A stretch of 64,000 nucleotides of DNA from Candidatus Enterococcus willemsii (GTDB lineage Bacteria; Bacillota; Bacilli; Lactobacillales; Enterococcaceae): the NCBI RefSeq assembly GCF_009933335.1, contig NZ_MAEL01000035.1:62001-126000 (forward strand), written 5' to 3'. The notes beneath the pieces are model-generated. The model did not search any database and had not been told where the DNA came from. It saw only the letters and a list, made by a program, of their open reading frames with translations. Made by a program: the position numbers and the translations under genes. The stretch's first letter is position 1. Each line of letters starts with the position of its first letter. Shown here one piece after another: positions 28,090-37,904 of the stretch.

Positions 28090-28122
28090 AAGGGGCTTAG
28101 CGTATAGCGAGGCTCTTTTTTA
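28090..28122 (+). terminator. Terminator after veg
   Basis: GGGGCTTAGC pairs imperfectly with GCGAGGCTCT; followed by T6. Confidence 0.7.
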
Positions 28123-28135
28123 GTAGGTGAAGAGA

Positions 28136-28579
28136 ATGAAGGTCATTTGCAAGCATTTTTCAGAATTAACAACAACCGAATACCATCGATTACTAACAGC
28201 ACGTGTAGCAGTATTTGTAGTCGAGCAAGAATGTCCGTATCAAGAGGTGGATAGAACCGACTTAGAAGCATGGCATTTATGGTTAGAAGATGAAGAGGGG
28301 CATTTCGTCGCATATGCTCGAATCTATCAAGAAGCAACGATTCATTTTGGTCGTGTATTAGTTGTCAAAGAGTACCGCAAACAAGGACTGGGAAACCTGT
28401 TAGTAGAGGAAGTGTTGACGTGGATTCATCGTCATCTACCTAAACAACCAATTGTGATTGGCGCGCAAGCCCATCTCCAAGCATTTTATGCACAATTTGG
28501 CTTTGAGCCTGTATCAGAAACCTATCTGGAAGATGATATTCCGCATATCGATATGGAAAAAAAGACCAACTTATCTTAA
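28136..28579 (+). CDS. ElaA-type GNAT acetyltransferase
   Basis: 147-residue GNAT protein. VFVVEQECPYQEVDRTD (about residues 24-40) is the ElaA-like signature; acetyl-CoA loop is VVKEYRKQGLGNLLVEEV (about 80-97). ATG at 28136 with AGGTGAAGAG. Substrate unknown. Convergent with mscL, sharing a terminator. Confidence 0.85.
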   Translation: MKVICKHFSELTTTEYHRLLTARVAVFVVEQECPYQEVDRTDLEAWHLWLEDEEGHFVAYARIYQEATIHFGRVLVVKEYRKQGLGNLLVEEVLTWIHRHLPKQPIVIGAQAHLQAFYAQFGFEPVSETYLEDDIPHIDMEKKTNLS

Positions 28580-28597
28580 TCATAAGTTGGTCTTTTA
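28558..28597. terminator. Bidirectional terminator between acetyltransferase and mscL
   Basis: 15-bp perfect stem (AAAGACCAACTTAT arm with its complement) with A and T tails. Confidence 0.92.
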
Positions 28598-28605
28598 GCT
28601 CGTTA

Positions 28606-29064
28606 TTACTTTGATTCCTCTGTGTCTTCAACAGATTCTGTTTCAATTGGTAAACCTGATTGTAAACGTAATAAATCGCGAATCTCAGCAAGGTAATCTT
28701 CAGCAGTGATTTCCTCTTCTTCTTCGACTTCTTCAGTTTTTCTAAATGACTGTGCTTTGTTAATACCTTTGACAACTAGGAATAAAACAAAACCAGTAAT
28801 GATAAATGTAATAATAGCACTAACGACACTACCGAAGTCAAATGCAACGCCGTTTACTTTGACTGTCAATACACTTAATGAATCTTCCAAATTTTTTCCA
28901 TTGGTAAATAGGCTAACAACTAAAGCAACTAATGGTGTAATCAAACCTTCAACAACTTTTGTTACGATTGCTGTAAAGGCACTACCAATAACAACCCCGA
29001 CAGCTAAATCAATGACACTGCCATGCATAATAAACTCTTTAAATTCCGCAACCATTTTTTTCAT
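28606..29064 (-). CDS. mscL: Large-conductance mechanosensitive channel
   Basis: 152-residue MscL, a pentameric channel releasing solutes under hypo-osmotic shock. N-terminal amphipathic helix (MVAEFKEFIMHGSVIDLAVGVVIG), two membrane helices (about 15-45 and 72-100) and an acidic C-terminal extension longer than usual. ATG at 29064 has GGAGGTGAG; in-frame starts up to 29217 precede this ribosome site and are rejected. Confidence 0.95.
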   Translation of the reverse strand: MKKMVAEFKEFIMHGSVIDLAVGVVIGSAFTAIVTKVVEGLITPLVALVVSLFTNGKNLEDSLSVLTVKVNGVAFDFGSVVSAIITFIITGFVLFLVVKGINKAQSFRKTEEVEEEEEITAEDYLAEIRDLLRLQSGLPIETESVEDTEESK

Positions 29065-29142
29065 GTTCTCACCTCCAAGAATGATTTTAGTATAACGAAA
29101 GAACCGCTTTTTTTGAAATAATAACTCTTTAATTCGGTAAAT

Positions 29143-29171
29143 TTTCTGCAATTCATTGACTGTGTTATAAT
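29143..29171 (+). promoter_or_regulatory. Promoter of ymfF-ymfH operon
   Basis: TTTCTG, 17 bp, extended -10 TGTTATAAT (TATAAT at 29166-29171). Confidence 0.65.
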
Positions 29172-29205
29172 TAGTCAGAACAACTGTAAAGGAGATATCA
29201 ACTAG

Positions 29206-30465
29206 ATGACGATGCAATTAAAAGCAGGGATACAATTAACCGTAATACCGACGGAAAAATATAAGACAATTCGTATATTCATACGTTTTTCAGCGAAACA
29301 CAGTGAAAAAAATGCTGCAAAGCGCACATTATTAACTAGTCTACTTGAAACAAATAGTTTGCATTATCCAAGCCAGACAGATTTAAGCTCACAATTAGCT
29401 GAACTTTATGGCGCAAGCTTTGGTTTACATGTAGGTAAAAAAGGTAATTTACATCAAGTAAATGTATCTATGTCCCTTGTCAATGGGAAGTACATAGGTA
29501 ATGACCGAGTGTTTACCGAGGGAATTGATTTTCTAAAAGAAATTTTATTTTATCCCAATATTAAGAACGGACAATTTGATGAAGAAACTTTCCGTTTAGA
29601 AAAAAGCAATTTATTAGCTTATATGAAAAGTTTAGAAGAAGACAAACAAACATTGGCAGCTTTACGTTTGCAAGAACTTTATTTTGGTAATGACGTGAAT
29701 CAGAAAGTCCCAAGTTTTGGTGAAATTGCGCAATTAACAGATGTAACTGCGGCAGATTTGGTTACGACGTATCAAGATATGCTAGCAAATGACCAAATTG
29801 ATATTTTTGTGGTGGGTGATTTAACCGAAGAAGAGGTACATACTGCTTTTTCTGACTGGGCATTCCCAGACACTGAACGTCAACATCCAGATATTTTTTA
29901 TCATCAACCCTTATCAGAAGAAATGAAGGAAGAAGTTTTGCGTGAATCAGTAACGCAAGCCAAATTAAATTTGGGCTATCAGACACCTGTGTACTACAAT
30001 GATGCACGTCGATTTGCTTTAATGGTTTTTAACGGTTTATTTGGTGGATTTCCGCATTCAAAATTATTTATGAACGTCCGTGAGAAAGCTAGCTTGGCTT
30101 ATTATGCATCTAGTCGTGTGGATACTTTCCGTGGTTTCCTGTCTGTCCAAACGGGGATTGATGGCAAGAACAGAGCGCGTGTGTTTACTTTGATTGAAGA
30201 ACAATTAGAAAGTATGCGCCAAGGTGACTTTACTGACATGGATATTGCACAAACCAAAGCGATGTTACGCAATCAGTTTCTTTTGTCATTAGATAGTCCA
30301 CAATCACTGATTGAGACAGCTTACTTGAATCAATGGTTACCTGAAACAAAAATGAGTGACGAAGCCTTTTTACAAGCCTTAATGGCTGTTACCAAAGAAG
30401 AGATTCAAGCGGTTGCCAATGAAATTCAATTACAAGCAGTATTTGTCTTAGATGGAGAGGAATAG
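29206..30465 (+). CDS. ymfF: M16-like peptidase family protein YmfF (no HxxEH)
   Basis: 419 residues with the M16 (insulinase/MPP) fold. The zinc motif HxxEH is missing at the expected place (LLTSLLETNSLHYPS), so it is probably a non-catalytic partner of the YmfH protein encoded next. C-terminal half keeps the R/Y-type M16 pattern (NVREKASLAYYASSRVDTFRG). Order ymfF-ymfH-rodZ-pgsA-cinA-recA-rny follows B. subtilis. Confidence 0.87.
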   Translation: MTMQLKAGIQLTVIPTEKYKTIRIFIRFSAKHSEKNAAKRTLLTSLLETNSLHYPSQTDLSSQLAELYGASFGLHVGKKGNLHQVNVSMSLVNGKYIGNDRVFTEGIDFLKEILFYPNIKNGQFDEETFRLEKSNLLAYMKSLEEDKQTLAALRLQELYFGNDVNQKVPSFGEIAQLTDVTAADLVTTYQDMLANDQIDIFVVGDLTEEEVHTAFSDWAFPDTERQHPDIFYHQPLSEEMKEEVLRESVTQAKLNLGYQTPVYYNDARRFALMVFNGLFGGFPHSKLFMNVREKASLAYYASSRVDTFRGFLSVQTGIDGKNRARVFTLIEEQLESMRQGDFTDMDIAQTKAMLRNQFLLSLDSPQSLIETAYLNQWLPETKMSDEAFLQALMAVTKEEIQAVANEIQLQAVFVLDGEE

Positions 30466-30466
30466 C

Positions 30467-31762
30467 ATGGAGAAAAAAGTTTACGAACAATTGAATGAAA
30501 CATTGTATAAAGAAGTCCTTCCAAATGGCTTAAGAGTCTTTATCTTACCAAAAGCAGGATTTCATAAAACATATGGCTTATTTAGCACCAATTACGGTTC
30601 AATTGACAATGAATTTGGTTATCAAGGCGAGTCATTAACACGTGTTCCGGATGGTATTGCGCACTTTTTAGAGCATAAATTATTTGAAAAAGAAGATGGC
30701 GATGTGTTCCAATTATTTGGTAAGCAAGGCGCATCAGCGAACGCCTTTACGAGTTTTACAAAAACAAGCTATCTATTTTCAGCAACCGATAATATTAAAG
30801 AAAACTTGGAAACACTAATTAATTTTGTTCAAGACGCATATTTTACAGAAGAAACAGTAGAAAAAGAAAAAGGGATCATTGGACAAGAAATTCAAATGTA
30901 TGAAGATGATCCTAATTGGCGTCAATTTTTTGGCATTTTAAATAATCTATATCCCAAACATCCGCTGCATATCGATATTGCAGGTACCGTTGACAGTATT
31001 GCGGATATTACTGCAGATGATTTATATCATTGCTACAATACATTTTATCATCCAAGTAACATGACATTATTTGTCGTTGGAAATGTCAATCCAGAAGAGA
31101 TGATGTCAATGATTCGTGACAATCAAGCTGCCAAGACTTTCCCAGATATTCGGACGATTGAACGTCATTTCCCAGAAGAAACGGTAGCAGATATTGTGCC
31201 ATTTAGCCGTTTGGAAATGCCTGTTAATCGAACAAAAGTTGTACTTGGTATCAAAGGATTCACAGAGAATCTACCAAAGGATGCGTATGAATTATTGCGC
31301 TTCCGTACGTCTTTAAATTTGTTGTTCCAATTGTTATTGGGAAATACAAGTAAAAATTATTTGCGATTGTATAATGAAGGAACGATTGATGACACCTTTG
31401 GTTTTGAATTTTCATTAGACCGTGGGTTCCATTTCGCTGATTTTTCAGGAGATTCGGATACACCAGATGTATTTTCAGAGGCTGTGGAAGAGATTATATT
31501 GAACTTCCAAACAGACCCAGAAGTGAATGATGACAACTTAACGCTATTGAAGAAAAAAATGCTTGGGAAATATTTCCAATCATTGAACTCATTGGAATTT
31601 ATCGCTAATCAATTTACCCAAGATTTATTCGGAGATATGACATTATTTGATGTACCAACCGTGATTCAATCAATTCAATTAGAAGATGTGTTACAAGCAG
31701 GACGTACATTTATTAACAAAAATGCCTTCAGTCGTTTCTATTTAGAGCCAATCACAAAATAA
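30467..31762 (+). CDS. ymfH: M16 family zinc peptidase YmfH
   Basis: 431-residue M16 peptidase with intact HFLEH zinc motif (about residues 66-70) and downstream Glu in EKGIIGQEIQMYEDDP, so catalytically competent, likely in a heterodimer with YmfF. ATG at 30467 follows GGAGAGG; the in-frame ATG at 30452 overlaps ymfF and precedes that site. Peptide substrates unknown. Confidence 0.9.
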   Translation: MEKKVYEQLNETLYKEVLPNGLRVFILPKAGFHKTYGLFSTNYGSIDNEFGYQGESLTRVPDGIAHFLEHKLFEKEDGDVFQLFGKQGASANAFTSFTKTSYLFSATDNIKENLETLINFVQDAYFTEETVEKEKGIIGQEIQMYEDDPNWRQFFGILNNLYPKHPLHIDIAGTVDSIADITADDLYHCYNTFYHPSNMTLFVVGNVNPEEMMSMIRDNQAAKTFPDIRTIERHFPEETVADIVPFSRLEMPVNRTKVVLGIKGFTENLPKDAYELLRFRTSLNLLFQLLLGNTSKNYLRLYNEGTIDDTFGFEFSLDRGFHFADFSGDSDTPDVFSEAVEEIILNFQTDPEVNDDNLTLLKKKMLGKYFQSLNSLEFIANQFTQDLFGDMTLFDVPTVIQSIQLEDVLQAGRTFINKNAFSRFYLEPITK

Positions 31763-31865
31763 GAGTTTAAAATTTGTTTGAGAGTGAGGAGATAGCTATC
31801 CTCATCTGATTTTATTTATGGTATTCTAGGTTATATCGATTCTAAAGACTGGAGAAGATGAACGA

Positions 31866-32735
31866 GTGGGCAATGAATTAATTATTGGAGATAAACTACG
31901 GCAAGCCCGATTAAATAAAAATATCAGTATTGATGAATTACAGAAAAAAACCAAGATTCAGAAACGTTATCTGGAGGCGATTGAGCAAGGCAAGTTTGAC
32001 TTGCTACCAGGTGAGTATTATGTTCGAGCGTTTTTACGTGAGTATGCATCAGTCGTAGGTGTTGATGGTGATTACTTAGTCGCTGTTTTTGATGGAGAAG
32101 CCGATTTGGAGAAACCCGCACCGAAACGTGTCGCACCAGAAGTTGTACATGGTTCTCGCGTACGTGTCACTGAAAAACAACCAAAAACCTTGTTAGATTA
32201 TTTGCCAATGATTCTACTAGGTATGGTGGCATTAACGATTGTGATTATTGTAGGATACATGATGTGGCAAGACCGTCAAGCTACCCCGATGATTGGTAAT
32301 GAGAAACCTTCAGTTGTCGTTGAACAGACTTCAACGACAACAACGAAGGAAGCGACTTCCAGCAGTGAACCAGTAGAAACAACTAGTTCATCACAAGTTC
32401 CTAAAATGGATATGGAATTAGTCGATTCAAAGCAAAACCAAGCAACGATTGAAGTCACGGAAGCAAAAGATCCATTGGAATTAGTATTCAAAGGAAAAAA
32501 TGAGCGTTGCTGGATTGGTATCTTGGTGAATGGTGAGTATGTATATCAATACACGTTATTAGCCGATGAAGAACAAGCATTCACTCTGCCAGAAGGTGCG
32601 ACAAATGCAACGATTACGTTAGGTGCAAGCGGCAATGTGGATATTACAGCAAATGGCGAGAAAGTTCCTTTTGATGATCCACAATTTGAATTATTACAAA
32701 AAGACCTTCAGTTGACGATTTCTTATCAAGAGTGA
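31866..32735 (+). CDS. rodZ: RodZ-like cell-shape protein (YmfM)
   Basis: 289 residues. N-terminal XRE-type helix-turn-helix (about 1-75: LRQARLNKNISIDELQKKTKIQKRYLEAIEQG), one membrane helix (about 115-138), Ser/Thr-rich linker (about 155-180) and an extracellular DUF4115-type beta domain (CWIGILVNGEY...). GTG start at 31866 with GGAGAAG. Links MreB cytoskeleton to wall elongation by family precedent. Confidence 0.9.
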   Translation: MGNELIIGDKLRQARLNKNISIDELQKKTKIQKRYLEAIEQGKFDLLPGEYYVRAFLREYASVVGVDGDYLVAVFDGEADLEKPAPKRVAPEVVHGSRVRVTEKQPKTLLDYLPMILLGMVALTIVIIVGYMMWQDRQATPMIGNEKPSVVVEQTSTTTTKEATSSSEPVETTSSSQVPKMDMELVDSKQNQATIEVTEAKDPLELVFKGKNERCWIGILVNGEYVYQYTLLADEEQAFTLPEGATNATITLGASGNVDITANGEKVPFDDPQFELLQKDLQLTISYQE

Positions 32736-32778
32736 TTTTGCTGAGGTAGTATAAAAGTCATAGAGAAGGGGAAAAAAA

Positions 32779-33357
32779 TTGAATTTACCAAATAAATTAA
32801 CTGTATTACGAATTTTTATGATACCAATTTTTATTTTAGTATTGGTTCTACCATTTGACTGGGGGAACTGGGTGGTCGGTGAAACGACTTTGCCAATTAC
32901 ACATTTAGTGGCAGCAATTATTTTTGCAGTTGCAAGCATCACGGACTGGCTAGATGGTAAAATTGCTCGTGACCAAGGTTTAGTCACAAATTTCGGTAAA
33001 TTTGCAGATCCATTAGCAGATAAAATGTTAGTTATGACAGCATTTATTTTATTAGTCGAGCTAGACAAAGCACCAGGCTGGATTGTAGCAATTATTGTTT
33101 GTCGTGAATTAGCTGTTACTGGTCTACGTCTATTATTAGTCGAAGGTGGCGAAGTGATGGCAGCGGCTTGGCCAGGAAAAATTAAAACAGCTACCCAAAT
33201 GGTTGCGATTATTTTACTATTCATCAACAATATACCATTTAATTTAATCGGTGTTCCTGTTGATCAAATCTTATTGTATATCTGTTTAGTAGCAACGATT
33301 TATTCTGGTGTCGATTACTTTGCTAAAAATACCGCAGTTTTTAAAGATTCTATGTAA
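32779..33357 (+). CDS. pgsA: CDP-diacylglycerol-glycerol-3-phosphate 3-phosphatidyltransferase
   Basis: 192-residue membrane enzyme making phosphatidylglycerol phosphate. The CDP-alcohol phosphotransferase signature is complete at about residues 55-80: DWLDGKIAR ... GKFADPLADK. Several membrane helices. TTG start at 32779 with AAGGGG upstream; no in-frame ATG would preserve the N-terminal LPNKLTVLRIFMIP motif. Confidence 0.94.
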   Translation: MNLPNKLTVLRIFMIPIFILVLVLPFDWGNWVVGETTLPITHLVAAIIFAVASITDWLDGKIARDQGLVTNFGKFADPLADKMLVMTAFILLVELDKAPGWIVAIIVCRELAVTGLRLLLVEGGEVMAAAWPGKIKTATQMVAIILLFINNIPFNLIGVPVDQILLYICLVATIYSGVDYFAKNTAVFKDSM

Positions 33358-33364
33358 AAATGTT

Positions 33365-33407
33365 GAGAGTAAGTAACTGATTTGTCGGTTATTTGCTCTT
33401 TTTTTAG
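33365..33407 (+). terminator. Terminator after pgsA
   Basis: Imperfect stem (GAGTAAGTAAC arm with GGTTATTTGCTC) and seven T. Confidence 0.75.
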
Positions 33408-33492
33408 TCAAAACAGCAAAATCAAAAAAAATTAGCAATTGGTGTAAAATAAATGATGAGAAATAACGTATCTTAAAGTAGGAGTGTGACAA

Positions 33493-34734
33493 ATGAAAGC
33501 AGAAATTATTGCAGTAGGAACTGAATTATTACTAGGGCAAGTTGTTAATACGAACGCAACCTTTTTATCAGAAGAATTAGCTGGCTTAGGAATTGATGTA
33601 TATTACCAAAGCGTTGTGGGAGACAATCCAACACGTTTAGAAGAACTACTTGAATATGCAGACAAACGTAGTGACTTAATTGTCTTATGTGGTGGTTTGG
33701 GGCCGACAAAAGATGACTTAACAAAGCAAGTGACTGCGGCTCATGTTGGCCAAGAGCTAGTGCAAGATGAAGTGGGTTATCAGCAATTAATGAATTACTT
33801 TGAAACCCGTCAGCGACCAATGACAGAGAATAATTTGTTACAAACACTCGTATTTAAAGATGGAAGAGCGTTACAAAATACTGCTGGTTTAGCTGTAGGG
33901 ATTTTTTACACTTCTGCTCAAGGGAAGCATTATTTATTGTTACCAGGACCGCCAAGTGAATTAAAGCCGATGTTTTATCATCAAGCAATGCCTATTTTAA
34001 AAAAATACGTGCAGACAAATGAGCAATTAATTTCGCGTGTCATGCGTTTTTACGGGATTGGTGAATCCCAGTTAGTCACGGATTTAGAAGATATCATCGC
34101 TCAGCAAACAAATCCAACTGTTGCTCCATATGCAAAGCCCAATGAAGTGACGTTACGTCTAACTGTTAAGACGAATGATGAAGCACAAGGAATTCGTCAG
34201 CTTGATTTATTGGAATCACGTATTCAAGAACGTGTAGGTGCCTATTTTTATGGCTATGGTGAAGAGAATACATTACCACAAGTTGTAGTAGAGTTGTTAA
34301 GAGAAAAACAAAAAACATTAACTGCTGCGGAGAGTTTAACAGGAGGTGGTTTTCAAGCGACATTATGTGACACGGCAGGAGTCACCGACGTTTTCTTAGG
34401 TGGATTTGTTACGTACTCTGCTACGACGAAAGCTAACTTCTTACAAATTGATCCTGAACTTTTAGAAAAATATGGAACAGTCAGTGCTGAATGCGTAGAA
34501 GCAATGGCGACACAAGCAAGAGCAATGGTTGACACAGACTTAGCGATTGCACTTAGTGGTGTGGCAGGTCCGAAAGAATTAGAAGGACAGCCAGTAGGTA
34601 CAACTTGGATTGCGTTAGCGACAAAAGATAATGTGATTAGTCATTGTTATCATTTTCCAAGAGATCGTAACTATATTCGCAAGAGTGCTGTGATGGCAGC
34701 TTTTGATTTAATTCGTAAAGAATTGTTAAAATAA
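33493..34734 (+). CDS. cinA: CinA family protein (competence/damage inducible, nicotinamide-nucleotide amidase)
   Basis: 413 residues. N-terminal molybdopterin-binding-like domain ([31 protein letters not shown]) and C-terminal CinA domain ([28 protein letters not shown]). The C-terminal domain deamidates NMN in characterised homologues. In streptococci cinA-recA is a competence operon; here a terminator and promoter separate them. Confidence 0.93.
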   Translation: MKAEIIAVGTELLLGQVVNTNATFLSEELAGLGIDVYYQSVVGDNPTRLEELLEYADKRSDLIVLCGGLGPTKDDLTKQVTAAHVGQELVQDEVGYQQLMNYFETRQRPMTENNLLQTLVFKDGRALQNTAGLAVGIFYTSAQGKHYLLLPGPPSELKPMFYHQAMPILKKYVQTNEQLISRVMRFYGIGESQLVTDLEDIIAQQTNPTVAPYAKPNEVTLRLTVKTNDEAQGIRQLDLLESRIQERVGAYFYGYGEENTLPQVVVELLREKQKTLTAAESLTGGGFQATLCDTAGVTDVFLGGFVTYSATTKANFLQIDPELLEKYGTVSAECVEAMATQARAMVDTDLAIALSGVAGPKELEGQPVGTTWIALATKDNVISHCYHFPRDRNYIRKSAVMAAFDLIRKELLK

Positions 34735-34757
34735 AAGCGAATGTTTGTTCGCTTTTT
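34733..34757 (+). terminator. cinA terminator overlapping an SOS-box-like palindrome
   Basis: AAAAGCGAA/TTCGCTTTT stem with T tract. The palindromic core 34738-34751 (CGAATGTTTGTTCG) resembles the Gram-positive LexA box CGAACRNRYGTTCG with two mismatches. Confidence 0.75.
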
Positions 34758-34758
34758 C

Positions 34759-34787
34759 TTGCTTTTTTTGAAGAGAACAGCTATGAT
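34759..34787 (+). promoter_or_regulatory. recA promoter
   Basis: TTGCTT (34759-34764), 17 bp, TATGAT (34782-34787), 56 bp before the GTG start. The LexA-like palindrome lies just upstream of the -35. Confidence 0.55.
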
Positions 34788-34843
34788 AGTGATACGAAGT
34801 AAAACATGTAGTTGCATGGTTTAAATATAAGGAGGACATCCGA

Positions 34844-35887
34844 GTGGCAGATGATCGTAAAGTAGCTTTAGATGCTGCATTAAAGAAGATTGAAAAGAGT
34901 TTCGGTAAAGGCGCTGTAATGAAACTAGGAGAAAAAGCAGATCAACGTATCTCAACTGTTCCAAGTGGCTCATTAGCGTTAGACGTGGCATTAGGTGTAG
35001 GTGGCTTTCCAAGAGGACGTATTGTAGAAGTATACGGTCCTGAAAGTTCAGGTAAGACAACTGTTGCCTTACATGCTGTTGCAGAGGTTCAAAAACAAGG
35101 TGGAACAGCGGCATTTATCGATGCTGAGCACGCGTTGGATCCTCAATATGCAGAAAAATTAGGTGTCAATATCGATGAATTATTACTTTCACAACCAGAT
35201 ACAGGAGAGCAAGGGTTAGAAATTGCTGATGCATTAGTCTCAAGTGGTGCCGTTGATATTGTTGTTATTGACTCGGTGGCAGCTTTGGTACCTCGTGCTG
35301 AAATTGATGGCGAGATGGGTGCGTCCCACGTTGGTTTGCAAGCTCGTTTAATGTCTCAAGCTTTGCGTAAACTTTCTGGAACAATCAATAAGACAAAAAC
35401 AATTGCGTTATTTATTAACCAAATTCGTGAAAAAGTTGGCGTCATGTTCGGAAACCCAGAAACAACCCCTGGTGGACGTGCACTAAAATTCTATGCGACA
35501 GTTCGTTTAGAAGTTCGTCGTGCAGAGCAATTAAAATCAGGTACAGATGTTATCGGAAACCGTACAAAAATTAAAATTGTAAAAAACAAAGTGGCACCAC
35601 CTTTTAAAGTCGCAGAAGTTGATATTATGTATGGCGAAGGTATTTCACAAGTTGGTGAATTACTTGATATGGCTGCCGATCAAGATATTATTGATAAAAG
35701 TGGTGCATGGTATTCATATAAAGGTGAGAGAATTGGCCAAGGACGCGAAAATGTCAAAAATTATATGAAAGATCATCCTGAAATGGTTGCTGAAGTATCT
35801 GCACGTGTACGTGATGCATATGGTATTGGAACTGGTGAGACCCTTGTCGAAGAGGAAACCCAAGAAGAGTTACCTTTAGAAGAATAA
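34844..35887 (+). CDS. recA: Recombinase RecA
   Basis: 347-residue RecA: strand exchange and LexA co-protease. Walker [10 protein letters not shown] (about residues 66-74), [18 protein letters not shown]1/L2 loops ([46 protein letters not shown]) and an acidic C-terminus. GTG start at 34844 with AAGGAGG; GTG is needed to keep the N-terminal ADDRK segment. Confidence 0.98.
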   Translation: MADDRKVALDAALKKIEKSFGKGAVMKLGEKADQRISTVPSGSLALDVALGVGGFPRGRIVEVYGPESSGKTTVALHAVAEVQKQGGTAAFIDAEHALDPQYAEKLGVNIDELLLSQPDTGEQGLEIADALVSSGAVDIVVIDSVAALVPRAEIDGEMGASHVGLQARLMSQALRKLSGTINKTKTIALFINQIREKVGVMFGNPETTPGGRALKFYATVRLEVRRAEQLKSGTDVIGNRTKIKIVKNKVAPPFKVAEVDIMYGEGISQVGELLDMAADQDIIDKSGAWYSYKGERIGQGRENVKNYMKDHPEMVAEVSARVRDAYGIGTGETLVEEETQEELPLEE

Positions 35888-35895
35888 AACAGGAC

Positions 35896-35934
35896 GGAGA
35901 GTACTTACAAGTTTTTGTAGGTGCTCTTTTGTTT
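35896..35934 (+). terminator. Terminator after recA
   Basis: GAGAGTACTTACAA pairs with TTGTAGGTGCTCTT (two G-U), followed by T-rich tail. Confidence 0.75.
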
Positions 35935-36016
35935 TGACCGTGTTTCAAAGAGCAAAAAGCGATTAAAAAAAGAATGGTAGCGTATGCGAATTCGTCCACT
36001 TATTCCTTTTTTTAAG

Positions 36017-36045
36017 TTGACACTACTCCTTACAAACATTAGAAT
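36017..36045 (+). promoter_or_regulatory. rny promoter
   Basis: Perfect -35 TTGACA (36017-36022), 17 bp, TAGAAT (36040-36045). Confidence 0.8.
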
Positions 36046-36050
36046 AAAAT

Positions 36051-36115
36051 TGTGTGCTATACACACATATGCAGAGTAGGCATATTGATAATTTATGTAA
36101 ATGTATGTTTATCAA
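36051..36115 (+). repeat. Three back-to-back hairpins in the rny 5' leader
   Basis: TGTGT/ACACA (36051-36065), ATATGC/GCATAT (36067-36085) and TTGATAA/TTATCAA (36085-36115), all perfect short inverted repeats right after the predicted start of transcription. Confidence 0.5.
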
Positions 36116-36163
36116 AAAACTACAAATTGAAAATAAGAAAGATAGTATGGAGGTGATTCATCA

Positions 36164-37720
36164 ATGGGACTTAACATTCTCCTCGCTATCATCGGATTAA
36201 TTGTCGGTCTTTTCGTAGGTATCTTCGTCACAAAATCTCGTCATGAAAAAGAAATTAATGGCGCGAAACTAAGTGCAGAAAGCATTATATCTAATGCTAA
36301 AAAAGAGTCAGAAACTCTACGAAAAGAAGCGTTGTTAGAAGCTAAGGAAGAAAATCAGAAGTATCGGTCAGAAATTGAAAGTGAGTTGAAAGAAAGCAAG
36401 CTTGAATTAAAAACACAAGAAAATCGCTTACTACAAAGAGAACAATTGCTTGATCGAAAAGACGATTCTTTGGAAAAACGTGAACATTCATTAGCAATGA
36501 AAGAAAATAAAGTGAATGAAAAACAACAATTAATAGACGAGCGAGAAAAAGAAGTTGATAAACTGATTGACGAACAACAAAGTGAGTTGGAACGTATAGC
36601 TGCGTTATCAAGAGATGAAGCAAAAGATATCATCATGAAGTCAACAGAAGAAGAATTAAATCATGAACTAACAGTTATGGTAAGAGAGTCAGAACAACGA
36701 GCGAAAGAAGAAGCTGATCGCAAAGCGAAAAACTTACTTTCATTAGCGATTCAACGTTGTGCAGCGGATCAAGTATCCGAGACAACAGTCTCTGTTGTTA
36801 CTCTACCGAACGATGAAATGAAAGGTCGTATCATTGGCCGTGAAGGAAGAAATATCCGTACGTTGGAAACATTAACCGGAATTGACTTAATTATTGATGA
36901 TACACCAGAGGCAGTAGTATTGTCAGGCTTCGATCCAATTCGTCGTGAAATTGCTCGTATGACTTTAGAAAAATTAATTCAAGATGGACGAATTCATCCA
37001 GCACGTATTGAAGAAATGGTTGAAAAATCTCGTAAAGAAATGGATGAACGCATCCGTGAATACGGTGAACAAGCAGCCTTTGAAGTGGGCGCACATACCT
37101 TACATCCTGATTTAATTAAGATTATGGGACGTTTGCGTTTCAGAACAAGTTACGGTCAAAATGTGTTAAATCATTCGATTGAAGTTGCGAAATTAACAGG
37201 TGTACTTGCTGCAGAAATTGGTGAAGACGTCCAATTAGCGAAACGTGCCGGTTTCTTACATGATATCGGAAAAGCCTTGGATCATGAAATTGAAGGTTCA
37301 CATGTTCAAATTGGTGCTGAATTAGCAGCAAAATACAAAGAGAATCCAACTGTGATTAACGCGATTGCCTCCCACCATGGGGACACAGAAGCAACTTCAA
37401 TTATTTCTGTTTTGGTGGCAGCTGCCGATGCCTTATCAGCGGCTCGTCCGGGTGCTCGTAGCGAATCGTTAGAAAACTATATCCGCCGTTTGGAAAACTT
37501 AGAAAATATTTCAAATAGTTTCCAAGGTGTAGATTACAGTTTTGCAGTCCAAGCAGGACGTGAAGTACGTGTCATGGTTAAACCAGATGAAATTTCAGAT
37601 TTGGATGCTGTACGTTTAGTACGTGACATTCGCAAGAAAATTGAAGATGAACTGGATTATCCAGGAAATATCAAAGTGATCGTGATACGTGAAACACGTG
37701 CAACTGATTACGCAAAATAA
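36164..37720 (+). CDS. rny: Ribonuclease Y
   Basis: 518-residue membrane-anchored endoribonuclease that initiates mRNA decay. N-terminal membrane helix (about residues 3-22), long charged coiled coil (about 30-190), KH domain ([24 protein letters not shown]) and HD phosphohydrolase domain ([12 protein letters not shown]). Strong AGGAGG-like ribosome site. Full family length. Confidence 0.97.
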   Translation: MGLNILLAIIGLIVGLFVGIFVTKSRHEKEINGAKLSAESIISNAKKESETLRKEALLEAKEENQKYRSEIESELKESKLELKTQENRLLQREQLLDRKDDSLEKREHSLAMKENKVNEKQQLIDEREKEVDKLIDEQQSELERIAALSRDEAKDIIMKSTEEELNHELTVMVRESEQRAKEEADRKAKNLLSLAIQRCAADQVSETTVSVVTLPNDEMKGRIIGREGRNIRTLETLTGIDLIIDDTPEAVVLSGFDPIRREIARMTLEKLIQDGRIHPARIEEMVEKSRKEMDERIREYGEQAAFEVGAHTLHPDLIKIMGRLRFRTSYGQNVLNHSIEVAKLTGVLAAEIGEDVQLAKRAGFLHDIGKALDHEIEGSHVQIGAELAAKYKENPTVINAIASHHGDTEATSIISVLVAAADALSAARPGARSESLENYIRRLENLENISNSFQGVDYSFAVQAGREVRVMVKPDEISDLDAVRLVRDIRKKIEDELDYPGNIKVIVIRETRATDYAK

Positions 37721-37725
37721 GATTG

Positions 37726-37759
37726 AACCACTTTCCTTTTTTATGGAAAGTGGTTTTTA
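37726..37759 (+). terminator. Terminator after rny
   Basis: Perfect 11-bp stem AACCACTTTCC/GGAAAGTGGTT with T run. Confidence 0.9.
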
Positions 37760-37781
37760 ATTGTTCTTTTGTACTTCATTA

Positions 37782-37798
37782 TGTTAAATATTCTAACA
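37782..37798. promoter_or_regulatory. GlnR/TnrA-type box upstream of amtB
   Basis: TGTTA-N7-TAACA, a perfect match to TGTNA-N7-TNACA, about 72 bp upstream of the -10. Confidence 0.75.
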
Positions 37799-37866
37799 TG
37801 GATAGTTAGAATTTTCAGAATTTTTTCATTTTATTCATGAAAACACTAGATTGATGGTTTGTTTGA

Positions 37867-37883
37867 TGGTATGATTTCTAACA
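37867..37883. promoter_or_regulatory. Second GlnR-type box overlapping the amtB -10
   Basis: TGGTA-N7-TAACA (one mismatch) spans the extended -10 TGGTATGAT (37867-37875). It sits inside a larger palindrome with arms GTTTGATG (37861) and CATCAAAC (37882). The two box centres are 85 bp apart. Confidence 0.65.
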
Positions 37884-37904
37884 TCAAACAAAGGAGTTGA
37901 TTAT

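Noticed and set aside
32694-33230. Long minus-strand frame (178 codons) opposite pgsA
   Set aside because: Lies across a clear pgsA with full motif; low-complexity Ser/Thr/Ile-rich translation and no ribosome site.
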